Assembly (NCBI GenBank): GCA_016302925.1 | Contig: JAEDMR010000034.1 | Span: 1 to 13,838, forward strand | Direction of reading: 5' to 3' | Length of the DNA: 13,838 nt | DNA from: Bacillota bacterium | Lineage (GTDB): Bacteria; Bacillota; Clostridia; Peptostreptococcales; Anaerovoracaceae | The notes under the pieces: generated by a model | Told to the model about the DNA's origin: nothing | The model's database searches: none | The model's input: the letters and a program-made list of their open reading frames with translations, nothing else | Part shown: positions 7,489-13,838 of the stretch, piece after piece | Position numbering within the stretch: position 1 is the stretch's first letter | How the letters are laid out: each line of letters opens with the position of its first letter | Translations under genes and position numbers: made by a program

Positions 7489-7514
7489 CATGCGGATACT
7501 CTGGAGGAAATGAA

Positions 7515-8222
7515 ATGGGAAAAGTAATCGTAGTTGCGTCCGGCAAGGGCGGCACGGGAAAGACCACAGTGGTGGCCAATCTGGGTGCGACGCTGGCCAT
7601 GGAAGGTCAAAGGACGCTTGTGGTAGATATGGACCTGGATCTGTATCTGGGCCTGGAAAGCAATGTGGTATATGATGTAAGCGATGTGATGAACGGGGTC
7701 TGCAGAATCAAGCAGGCACTGATAAAGGATAAGAGCTTCCCGGGGTTATATCTGATGGCGGCATCTCCGAAAAGAGCAGACGGGGAAATCACACCGCTGC
7801 ATATGAAAGTGCTCTGCGAAAAGCTGAGAGGTCAGTTTGATTATATCATTGTGGATGGTCCTGCGGGAATCGATGACGGGCTGGCGGTTGCCAGTGCCGG
7901 TGCGGATATGGCTGTGGTGGTGGTGTCGCCGGATTACGCGGCGGCCAGAGACGGAGAAATGGTCCGGCTTGTGCTGAAGGAAATGGGCATTGAAAGGGTC
8001 GGCTTCGTTGTCAACAAGCTGAACATGGAGATGATCCGAAAAGGCTTCGCACCGGATGTGTCTGAAATCGTCCGAGGCTTTCAGCGGGAACTGCTGGGTG
8101 TCATCCAGTATGATGAAAATATCAGTATATCCACCAATCTGGGTGTGCCGGTGGTCTTCATGCGGGAGACCTATATTGCGGACAATTTCCGGAAAATCAG
8201 CCGGAGAATCGCAGAATATTAG
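7515..8222 (+). CDS. minD: MinD-like ParA-family ATPase lacking the membrane-targeting helix
   Basis: MinD is a deviant Walker ATPase that dimerises on the membrane and recruits the division inhibitor MinC. The 235-residue protein has the deviant Walker A GKGGTGKTT with signature Lys11 and Lys16. It has the MinD-type stretch NGVCRIKQALIKDK and a Walker B/switch II region VDGPAGIDDG near residues 114-122. Three features differ from usual MinD. Switch I reads VDMDLDLYLGLE, about five residues shorter than the usual DxDIGLRNLDxxMGLE. The protein ends at RRIAEY, lacking the roughly 25 residues that hold the amphipathic membrane helix. No minC precedes it (26-base gap from mrdA) and no minE follows. 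GGAGG lies 7 bases before the ATG. The terminator starts 9 bases after the stop. It is MinD-derived by sequence and position; its function may have diverged. Confidence 0.85.
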   Translation: MGKVIVVASGKGGTGKTTVVANLGATLAMEGQRTLVVDMDLDLYLGLESNVVYDVSDVMNGVCRIKQALIKDKSFPGLYLMAASPKRADGEITPLHMKVLCEKLRGQFDYIIVDGPAGIDDGLAVASAGADMAVVVVSPDYAAARDGEMVRLVLKEMGIERVGFVVNKLNMEMIRKGFAPDVSEIVRGFQRELLGVIQYDENISISTNLGVPVVFMRETYIADNFRKISRRIAEY

Positions 8223-8230
8223 AGCAATAG

Positions 8231-8256
8231 AAAAGGGTGCGGATGCACCCTTTTTT
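8231..8256 (+). terminator. Intrinsic terminator after the MinD-like gene
   Basis: AAAAGGGTGC pairs perfectly with GCACCCTTTT around a GGAT loop, followed by two more T residues, giving six T in a row. This is a classic intrinsic terminator for the plus-strand cluster. It lies between two convergent genes and could also stop rodA transcripts on the minus strand, where TTTTC follows the stem. Confidence 0.9.
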
Positions 8257-8273
8257 CAGTGTTTTTATGCGGA

Positions 8274-9392
8274 TCAGAACTTGATTCCCTTGCTGTTTAC
8301 ACCCACGTTCAGGATCAGGCCCACAGAGATCATGCTGGCGATGACAGAGGTGCCGCCGCCGGAAAGGAACGGCAGGGTGATGCCGGTGACCGGCATGAGA
8401 CCGATGGTCATGGCGATGTTTTCGAAGATCTGGAACAGGAACATGCCCACGAAACCCACCACGATGAGGGCACCGTACAGATCCTCCGTGTCCCGCAAAA
8501 TCCGGGTGAAGCGCCATGTCAGCAGGCCATAGAGCAGAATTACGCCGAAACCTCCCAGGAAGCCCAGCTCTTCGCCCACTACAGAGAAAATGAAGTCGGA
8601 CTGCTGTACAGGAATGAAATCCAGTGACTTCTGGGTCCCCTGAAAGAGGCCGGTGCCGCGGAAGCCGCCGGAACCGATGGCAACCTTGGACTGCCATACC
8701 TGATAGTTTCCCGGCAGGCTCAGGTTGTCCGGATGGAGGAAGGCTTCGATTCTGTCCTTCTGGTAATCACCGAGGAAGCGATATGCAATGGGAATCATGG
8801 CCAGCGTCAGACCGGCGCACTGGAAGAAAACTTTGTAGTCGATGCCTGCGAAGAATACCATGAAGATCCAGATGACGATGTAAACCAGGGCGCTTCCCAG
8901 GTCCTCCTTCAGGACGATGGCGATGATGGGCGCCGCATAGAGAACTGCTTTGAAGACACCTGCGAAATTCCGCAGTTCCCCGCTGTGCTCCGACAGATAG
9001 CCTGCCATGATCAGTACGAAGGAGATCTTCACGAATTCCGAAGGCTGCAGTGTGGTGACACCCAGGTCAATCCAGGACCGGGCACCGTACTGCTCGATCC
9101 CCAGTCCGGGGATGTACACCGTCAGCAGAAACAGCAGCGAAAGGGCATACAGCAGCTTTTCCAGACCGTAAAAAAAGTTGTAGTTTACAGCAAGAACCAC
9201 AACGATGCAGCAGAAGCCCAGCAGATAGGCGATTGCCTGGATGATGACAGCCCGCCCCTCACTCCAGCTCAGAACGAATCCGTCGTCGTATATGGTGCTT
9301 TCCAGCATCAGAAGGCTGACAAAGCCCAGAATTACAATCAGCAGCAGCGTGATTTTATCTATACTTTTTAATGTGTTAAAAAATTTGTTCAT
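8274..9392 (-). CDS. rodA: SEDS glycosyltransferase RodA
   Basis: RodA is an integral membrane SEDS-family enzyme that polymerises lipid II into glycan strands with PBP2 during elongation. The 372 residues contain about ten membrane helices. Family landmarks are GARSWIDLG (103-111), LQPSEFVK (115-122), LKEDLGSALV (161-170), QSDFIFSVVGEELGFLG (264-280), and MPVTGITLPFLSGGGTS near 333-349. D266 in QSDF matches the putative catalytic aspartate of the fourth extracellular loop. RodA rather than FtsW is favoured by its place beside the mre cluster. The ATG at 9392 has an AAGGAC-type site upstream. It is encoded opposite to its elongasome partners, convergent with the MinD-like gene, and appears to have its own promoter at 9433-9462. 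Confidence 0.95.
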   Translation of the reverse strand: MNKFFNTLKSIDKITLLLIVILGFVSLLMLESTIYDDGFVLSWSEGRAVIIQAIAYLLGFCCIVVVLAVNYNFFYGLEKLLYALSLLFLLTVYIPGLGIEQYGARSWIDLGVTTLQPSEFVKISFVLIMAGYLSEHSGELRNFAGVFKAVLYAAPIIAIVLKEDLGSALVYIVIWIFMVFFAGIDYKVFFQCAGLTLAMIPIAYRFLGDYQKDRIEAFLHPDNLSLPGNYQVWQSKVAIGSGGFRGTGLFQGTQKSLDFIPVQQSDFIFSVVGEELGFLGGFGVILLYGLLTWRFTRILRDTEDLYGALIVVGFVGMFLFQIFENIAMTIGLMPVTGITLPFLSGGGTSVIASMISVGLILNVGVNSKGIKF

Positions 9393-9410
9393 TTCTTGTC
9401 CTTCTTCACC

Positions 9411-9440
9411 TTGACATTTCGTTTACTAAAACATTATAAT
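9411..9440 (+). promoter_or_regulatory. Consensus sigma-A promoter for rny
   Basis: A perfect TTGACA (9411-9416) and a perfect TATAAT (9435-9440) are separated by 18 bases, so this should be a strong housekeeping promoter with a start near 9447. The predicted leader before the rny ATG is about 110 bases. Its -10 overlaps the -10 of the opposing rodA promoter. Confidence 0.8.
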
Positions 9441-9462
9441 ATATATTGTATGATTATATCAA
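9433..9462 (-). promoter_or_regulatory. Sigma-A promoter for rodA, interlocked with the rny promoter
   Basis: On the minus strand TTGATA (plus coordinates 9457-9462) is followed after 18 bases by TATAAT (9433-9438). The start would be near 9426, about 34 bases before the rodA ATG. The region is AT-rich, so chance matches are possible, but hexamers and spacing are both good. Confidence 0.7.
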
Positions 9463-9505
9463 GGTTTAATTATGTAATGCAATTCAGAATCAGATAAAAA
9501 ATACG

Positions 9506-9516
9506 TGAACAGTTCA
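9506..9516. repeat. Short palindrome in the rny leader
   Basis: TGAAC-A-GTTCA is a perfect inverted repeat with five-base arms. It lies between the predicted rny transcription start and its ribosome binding site. The spacing does not fit a Firmicute LexA box (GAAC, four bases, GTTC). It may be chance. Confidence 0.3.
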
Positions 9517-9543
9517 TTGAAGAAAAGAAAACAGAAAAGCAGA

Positions 9544-9550
9544 AGGAGGT
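9544..9550 (+). promoter_or_regulatory. Ribosome binding site that sets the rny start at 9557
   Basis: AGGAGG at 9544-9549 lies 7 bases from the ATG at 9557 but only 4 bases from the TTG at 9554. The ATG is therefore the better start, although the two differ by a single residue. Confidence 0.8.
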
Positions 9551-9556
9551 GTATTG

Positions 9557-11092
9557 ATGCTGATAAAATTTATTATCGGACTTATCGCACTGGTAGTCGG
9601 TGCGTTGATCGGATATATATATCGTAAGAATGTAGGTGAAAAAGCAATCGGCAGTGCCGAGCAGAAAGCAAGGAACCTGATTCTTGATGCTGAAAATAAA
9701 TCCGAAACCATGAAAAAAGAAACCATTCTGGAGGCCAAGGAGGAAGCGCACCGCTTAAGAAGTGAAGCAGAGCGCGATGCCAGAGAGCGCCGCGCTGAGA
9801 TCCAGCGTTCCGAGAGACGACTGATTCAGAAGGAGGAATCCCTCGACAGAAAGATTGAAAACATCGAAAAGAAGGAAGAAAGCATTACAAAAAAAGAACA
9901 GATTTTAATCGATAAGCAGAAGGAACTGGACGGTTTCCTGGCCAGACAGATGGAAGAACTGGAGAGAATCTCCGGTTATACCGTAGAAGAGGCCAAGGCA
10001 ATCCTTCTGGCCAATACGGAGAAGGAAGTCCGCCATGAAGCTTCCATCATGATCAAGGAAATCGAGACCAAAGCCAAGGAAGAAGCGGACAAGAAAGCCA
10101 AGTACATCATCACCGGCGCCATCCAGAGATGCGCTGCCGACCATGTGGCAGAATCCACCGTATCGGTGGTGAACCTGCCGAACGATGAAATGAAGGGCAG
10201 AATCATCGGTCGCGAAGGAAGAAACATCCGGACCATCGAAACCCTGACCGGCGTGGATTTGATTATCGACGACACACCGGAGGCAGTGATTCTTTCCGGC
10301 TTCGATCCGGTCAGAAGAGAAATCGCCAGAATCGCACTGGAAAAGCTCATCGTGGACGGCCGTATTCACCCGGCCAGAATCGAAGAGATGGTGGAAAAAG
10401 CAGAGAAGGAAGTCAACGCAACCATCAAGGAAGAGGGCGAACAGGCCACCTTCGAAGTGGGTATTCACAATCTGCATCCGGAATTGGTGAAGCTCCTGGG
10501 CAGACTCCGTTTCAGAACGTCCTACGGTCAGAACGTGCTGAAGCACTCTGTGGAGGTTGCCCATCTGGCGGGCCTCATGGCAGGAGAACTGGGTCTGGAT
10601 GTGAAGCTGGCCAAGCGTGCCGGTCTGCTCCATGATATCGGCAAGGCGCTGGACCACGAAGTGGAAGGAACACACGTAGATATCGGTATCGATGTGCTGC
10701 GCAGATATAAAGAATCCGAAGCAGTGATCAACGGCATGGCAGCCCACCACGGCGACTATGAAGCAAAAAGCATGGAAGCCGTGCTCATTGCCGCCGCAGA
10801 CGCACTGAGCGCTGCCCGTCCGGGTGCCAGAAGAGAGACGCTGGATGCGTATATCAAACGTCTGGAAAAGCTGGAAGAGATTGCAAACACCACGCCGGGC
10901 GTGGAAAAATCCTTTGCGATCCAGGCAGGCCGGGAAATTCGCATCATCGCCAAGCCGGAGGATGTCAACGACGAGGAAATCGTATTCCTTGCCCGGGAAA
11001 TTTCCAAGAAGATCGAGGCTGAGCTGGAATATCCGGGTCAGATCAAGGTCAACGTGGTACGGGAAACCAGAGCCATCGATTACGCCAAATAG
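9557..11092 (+). CDS. rny: Ribonuclease Y
   Basis: RNase Y is the membrane-anchored endoribonuclease that starts bulk mRNA decay in many Firmicutes. The 511-residue product has the full family layout. An N-terminal membrane helix covers about residues 1-22. A long, highly charged coiled coil follows to about residue 190. The KH RNA-binding domain has its GxxG loop in [10 protein letters not shown] near 214-223. The HD hydrolase domain has H330 in [10 protein letters not shown] and the metal-binding pair H359/D360 in [12 protein letters not shown], with AAHHGD further on. A C-terminal domain ends at RAIDYAK. Its length is close to the usual 510-520. It diverges from rodA and is followed by its own terminator, so it is probably a single-gene unit. 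Confidence 0.97.
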   Translation: MLIKFIIGLIALVVGALIGYIYRKNVGEKAIGSAEQKARNLILDAENKSETMKKETILEAKEEAHRLRSEAERDARERRAEIQRSERRLIQKEESLDRKIENIEKKEESITKKEQILIDKQKELDGFLARQMEELERISGYTVEEAKAILLANTEKEVRHEASIMIKEIETKAKEEADKKAKYIITGAIQRCAADHVAESTVSVVNLPNDEMKGRIIGREGRNIRTIETLTGVDLIIDDTPEAVILSGFDPVRREIARIALEKLIVDGRIHPARIEEMVEKAEKEVNATIKEEGEQATFEVGIHNLHPELVKLLGRLRFRTSYGQNVLKHSVEVAHLAGLMAGELGLDVKLAKRAGLLHDIGKALDHEVEGTHVDIGIDVLRRYKESEAVINGMAAHHGDYEAKSMEAVLIAAADALSAARPGARRETLDAYIKRLEKLEEIANTTPGVEKSFAIQAGREIRIIAKPEDVNDEEIVFLAREISKKIEAELEYPGQIKVNVVRETRAIDYAK

Positions 11093-11169
11093 AGATCGGG
11101 CAGGCGCCTGAGAGAGACGCTGTGCCGGTCCCAGGACGGCCACTGGACAGACAGAAAACCGCATAACAG

Positions 11170-11211
11170 GAGCCGCAGGTCCGGATCATTCGCCGGCAAG
11201 CGGCTCTTTTT
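11170..11211 (+). terminator. Intrinsic terminator after rny
   Basis: GAGCCGC (11170-11176) pairs with GCGGCTC (11200-11206), with a smaller CCGG/CCGG pairing possible inside the loop, and is followed by TTTTT at 11207-11211. The 77 bases between the rny stop and this hairpin include the palindrome CAGGCGCCTG (11101-11110). I see no gene or recognised riboswitch there. Confidence 0.8.
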
Positions 11212-11224
11212 CTTGCTGTTTTGT

Positions 11225-11259
11225 TTGACTACTGTGCATTGCCTGTGGTATTCTATAAT
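11225..11259 (+). promoter_or_regulatory. Probable promoter for the MATE exporter gene
   Basis: TTGACT (11225-11230) is followed after 18 bases by TATTCT (11249-11254), which has an upstream TGG extended -10 motif. An alternative consensus TATAAT lies at 11254-11259, but its spacing from TTGACT is 23 bases. Either gives a short leader before the TTG start at 11305. A promoter here, just after a terminator, argues against starting the gene at 11221. Confidence 0.55.
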
Positions 11260-11292
11260 TTAGCAGGCTGCCAGAGGTGCAGACAGACTGCC

Positions 11293-11301
11293 GGAGGTGA
11301 T
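11293..11301 (+). promoter_or_regulatory. Ribosome binding site that sets the MATE TTG start
   Basis: GGAGGTGAT is a near-perfect anti-16S match, and its GGAGG core is 7 bases from an in-frame TTG at 11305. No in-frame ATG lies near it. An earlier in-frame TTG at 11221 lies between the terminator and the promoter and has no ribosome binding site. Confidence 0.8.
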
Positions 11302-11304
11302 ATT

Positions 11305-12699
11305 TTGGAACTGCAGAACCAATGCGGAGAGCAATTAAACGAAGAAAACAGCATTTTTTATCATAAACTGTTTCACATCGGCATTCCGGTGCTGATCCAG
11401 CAGATCGTTTCCATCGGTCTGAATCTGGTGGATACCATCATGGTGGGCCGGGTTTCGGAAAACGCCCTGGCAGCCGTGGGTGCCGCCAATCAGGTCTATT
11501 TCATTTACAGCATCGTGATTTTCGGCATATTCAGCGGCGCTTCGGTGTATGCTGTTCAGTACTGGGGAATCCGGGATCTGGCCAGCCTGCGGAAGGTGCT
11601 GGGGATCGACTATATGATGAGCGTTCTGATTGCGCTGCCCACCATGGTCCTGGCCTGGCTGGCGGCACCGCAACTGATGCTTCTGTTTACGGACGAGCCG
11701 GAAGTGGTGGCGCTTGGCGTATCCTATCTGCATATCGTCAGCTTTTCCTACCCGTTCGCGGCCTTCAGCTTCGTCATATCCTTTAACTCCCGTGCAGTAC
11801 AGGACCTGAAAGCACCCACCGCCATCAATGCGGCGGCCATCGCCATCAATATCATCCTGAATTACGGCCTGATCTACGGGCATCTGGGCATGCCCCGGCT
11901 GGGGGTGGAAGGCGCAGCCATCGCTACGCTGACAGCCCGCATCCTGGAGTGCATCGCCATGCATGTTTCCGTACACTGCAGAAAGAGCCATCCGCTAAAG
12001 GCTGGGCTGCGGGAAATGTGCGGGTTTTCCAGGGAAATGTTCAGAAGCGTCATGGTCACGGCGGTGCCGGTCATCATAACAGAAGGCCTCTGGGCTCTTT
12101 CGATATCCATGATATTTGCCGCTTACGGAAGAATCAGTGCATCGGCGCTGGCCATCGTGCAGATCGCCGTTACGGTTACCGACTTTTTTCAGGCAGTGTA
12201 TTTCGCCGTGGGCAATGCCTCTGCGGTGATTATCGGTGAAAGCCTGGGCCAGGGCAGAAAAAACCGGGCATGGCGGTACAGCACCCACATTATGAAGATT
12301 ACCTGGGTTCTGAATATCCTGATGACGCTGATCATCATTTTTATGCGCCGGCCGATTGCAGACATTTATGATTTCGATGCGGGTACCACGGCGCTGCTGA
12401 TGAAAGCCCTGCTGGTCTATGCGATTGCGCTGACGCCGAAGATGCTGGCCTATATGACCATCTGCGGCATCCTGCGGGCAGGGGGCGATACCCTGTTCTG
12501 CATGTATATGGACGTGGCTTTCAATATGGGACTTCAGGTGCCGCTGGCCTTTTTCGGTGTGCTGGTTCTGGATCTGCCGCTGCACTGGGCAATCGCTCTG
12601 GTGACGGTGGCGGACTTCCTGAAGGTGTTCTTCTGCTACCAGCGGTACTACAGCAAAAAATGGCTCAATGTCATTACAGATATGGAGGAAATTGACTGA
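11305..12699 (+). CDS. MATE family multidrug/cation efflux transporter
   Basis: This 464-residue inner-membrane protein fits the MATE (NorM/DinF-like) secondary exporters, which use Na+ or H+ gradients to expel organic cations and drugs. It has about twelve membrane helices in two related halves. The N-terminal half has GIPVLIQQIVSIGLNLVDTIMVG and ALAAVGAANQ, typical of helix 1. The central block ILNYGLIYGHLGMPRLGVEGAAIATLTAR is a MATE hallmark. The C-terminal half has GNASAVIIGESLGQG. I use the TTG at 11305, since it alone has a good ribosome binding site and yields the normal family length. The substrate cannot be read from sequence. The stop codon is one base from the start of the cysteine desulfurase gene, implying co-transcription, although no functional link is obvious. 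Confidence 0.93.
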   Translation: MELQNQCGEQLNEENSIFYHKLFHIGIPVLIQQIVSIGLNLVDTIMVGRVSENALAAVGAANQVYFIYSIVIFGIFSGASVYAVQYWGIRDLASLRKVLGIDYMMSVLIALPTMVLAWLAAPQLMLLFTDEPEVVALGVSYLHIVSFSYPFAAFSFVISFNSRAVQDLKAPTAINAAAIAINIILNYGLIYGHLGMPRLGVEGAAIATLTARILECIAMHVSVHCRKSHPLKAGLREMCGFSREMFRSVMVTAVPVIITEGLWALSISMIFAAYGRISASALAIVQIAVTVTDFFQAVYFAVGNASAVIIGESLGQGRKNRAWRYSTHIMKITWVLNILMTLIIIFMRRPIADIYDFDAGTTALLMKALLVYAIALTPKMLAYMTICGILRAGGDTLFCMYMDVAFNMGLQVPLAFFGVLVLDLPLHWAIALVTVADFLKVFFCYQRYYSKKWLNVITDMEEID

Positions 12700-12700
12700 T

Positions 12701-13838
12701 ATGAATCGGATCGTTTATTTGGACAACAGCGCCACCACCCGGCAGTACGACCAGGTCACCGACGTGATGGCGGAAGCGATGCGGGAAACCTACGGAAATC
12801 CGTCTTCCCTGCACATGCTGGGGGTAGAGGCGGAAAAAAAGGTTCGTGCATCCCGCAAAATCCTGGCGTCGGCCATTGGTGCTTCGGAGGAGGAGTTTTT
12901 TTTCACCTCCGGGGGTACGGAGTCAGATAATACCGTACTGTTTGGGGTGGCGGAAGCCAGAAAGCGAACCGGAAAAAAGATCATCACCACTGCAGTGGAG
13001 CATCCTGCCGTTCTGGAGCCGGCCAAAAAGCTGGAAGCCATGGGGTTCACGGTGGAATACATCGGCGTGGACCGGAACTGTCATCTGAACATGGATCAGC
13101 TGGCATCGGCTATAGACGATGAGACGATTCTGATCTCCGTCATGGGGGTCAATAACGAAGCGGGGACCATCCTGCCCATCGGCGAAATTGCGGCACTGAA
13201 GGATCAGTATAACCGGCAGCACAAGACAGACATTCTGCTGCACAGCGATGCGGTACAGGCCTTCGGGAAGGTACCAGTGGATCTGAAGGGTGCATATAAA
13301 GGGGTTGATTTCCTGTCGGTCAGCGGTCACAAGATCCATGGCCCGAAAGGAATCGGCGGACTTTATATCCGGAAGGGAATTCACCTGCCGCCGTTCTTAA
13401 GCGGCGGCGGCCAGGAGCGCCACATGCGCTCCGGCACAGAAAACACCCCGGGAATCGTCGGTTTCGGAAAAGCGGCGGAAATGGGGATGGCGGATTTTGC
13501 GGGGCGGACAGAGGCTATGAAAAAAGCCAGAACCCGGCTGCTGGAAGGCCTTTTGGCGGAGATTCCGGACATTCGGATCAACAGCCCGCAGGATGAGACG
13601 GCAAGCCCATCGGTATTAAACGTTTCGTTTCTGGGAACCCGGGGCGAGGTGCTGCTCCATACTCTGGAACAGGAGGGAATCTTCGTGTCCACCGGGTCGG
13701 CCTGCTCGTCCAATAAGAAGGGGCGGAGCCATGTGCTGACGGCCATGGGGCTTTCGGATAAGGAGATTGAGGGTGCCATCCGGTTCAGCTTCAGTGAGGA
13801 AAACACCCTGGAGGAAATGGATTATACAGTGGAAAAAG
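12701..13838 (+). CDS. Cysteine desulfurase, NifS/IscS type (3' partial)
   Basis: This PLP enzyme removes sulfur from cysteine for iron-sulfur clusters, thiolated tRNA or thiamine. The visible 379 codons contain the class V aminotransferase fold: the opening IVYLDNSATT, the aldimine-region histidine in VEHPAV, HSDAVQAFGK at 181-190, and the PLP-binding lysine K211 in SGHKIHGPKG. The active-site cysteine C335 in STGSACSSNKKG fits class I enzymes. The frame stays open to the window edge, with only a few residues probably missing. A GGAGGA site lies inside the end of the MATE gene, and only one base separates the two genes. In many Firmicutes such a gene is followed by thiI for tRNA 4-thiouridine synthesis; that cannot be seen here, so I do not assign iscS or nifZ. 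Confidence 0.94.
   Translation, partial: MNRIVYLDNSATTRQYDQVTDVMAEAMRETYGNPSSLHMLGVEAEKKVRASRKILASAIGASEEEFFFTSGGTESDNTVLFGVAEARKRTGKKIITTAVEHPAVLEPAKKLEAMGFTVEYIGVDRNCHLNMDQLASAIDDETILISVMGVNNEAGTILPIGEIAALKDQYNRQHKTDILLHSDAVQAFGKVPVDLKGAYKGVDFLSVSGHKIHGPKGIGGLYIRKGIHLPPFLSGGGQERHMRSGTENTPGIVGFGKAAEMGMADFAGRTEAMKKARTRLLEGLLAEIPDIRINSPQDETASPSVLNVSFLGTRGEVLLHTLEQEGIFVSTGSACSSNKKGRSHVLTAMGLSDKEIEGAIRFSFSEENTLEEMDYTVEK

Noticed and set aside
8259..9371. Plus-strand open frames opposite rodA.
   Set aside because: They lie entirely within the well-supported rodA gene and their products resemble no family.
11093..11169. Possible riboswitch between rny and its terminator, suggested by a CTGAGA and several GGAC/GTCC pairings.
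   Set aside because: It does not match the conserved core of the TPP, guanidine or NiCo riboswitches as I know them, and it lies upstream of both the rny terminator and the MATE promoter.
11221..11304. An earlier start for the MATE protein at the TTG at 11221.
   Set aside because: It begins just after the rny terminator and overlaps the likely promoter, has no ribosome binding site, and adds 28 residues unlike MATE proteins.
1..13838. Mobile elements, CRISPR arrays, toxin-antitoxin or anti-phage systems.
   Set aside because: I saw no transposase, integrase, direct-repeat array or defence-type domains; the genes are core cell-shape, sporulation, RNA-decay, efflux and sulfur functions.

Overview
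The window is ordinary chromosomal core from a member of the Firmicutes, most likely class Clostridia with moderate GC content. This rests on a sporulation sigma factor of the SigK type, a clostridial radC-mreBCD-mrdA-minD gene order, RNase Y, a DUF1540 protein and strong AGGAGG-type ribosome binding sites. I cannot name the genus. I see no tRNA, rRNA, insertion sequence, prophage, CRISPR array or anti-phage locus.

Layout. Bases 1-341 hold the 3' end of a class B penicillin-binding protein gene that starts upstream of the window. Two minus-strand genes follow: sigK (393-1022) and a 54-residue DUF1540 gene (1114-1278). They are divergent from a long plus-strand cluster at 1537-8222: radC, mreB, mreC, mreD, mrdA (PBP2) and a MinD-like ATPase. 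mreC/mreD and mreD/mrdA overlap by four bases. An extended -10 promoter lies ahead of radC, and a clear intrinsic terminator at 8231-8256 closes the cluster. rodA (8274-9392) lies on the minus strand, convergent with the MinD gene. rny (9557-11092) lies on the plus strand and diverges from rodA across a 164-base gap with two overlapping promoter-like sequences. After the rny terminator (11170-11211) comes a MATE-family exporter gene with a TTG start, closely coupled to a cysteine desulfurase gene that runs off the right edge.

How the genes work together. MreB, MreC, MreD, PBP2 and RodA are the parts of the elongasome, which builds the lateral cell wall. MreB organises the machine, MreC and MreD link it to the wall enzymes, RodA polymerises glycan and PBP2 cross-links it. 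MinD normally positions the division septum. Here it has no adjacent minC or minE and lacks the C-terminal membrane-binding helix, so its role may differ. SigK is the late mother-cell sporulation sigma factor. Its gene is uninterrupted and encodes no inhibitory pro-sequence.

Most genes are well-known families. The observations most worth checking are the reduced MinD-like protein, the interlocked rodA/rny promoters, the 940-residue PBP2 with inserts around its active site, and the pro-less SigK beside a tiny cysteine-rich gene. I found no convincing wholly new system.
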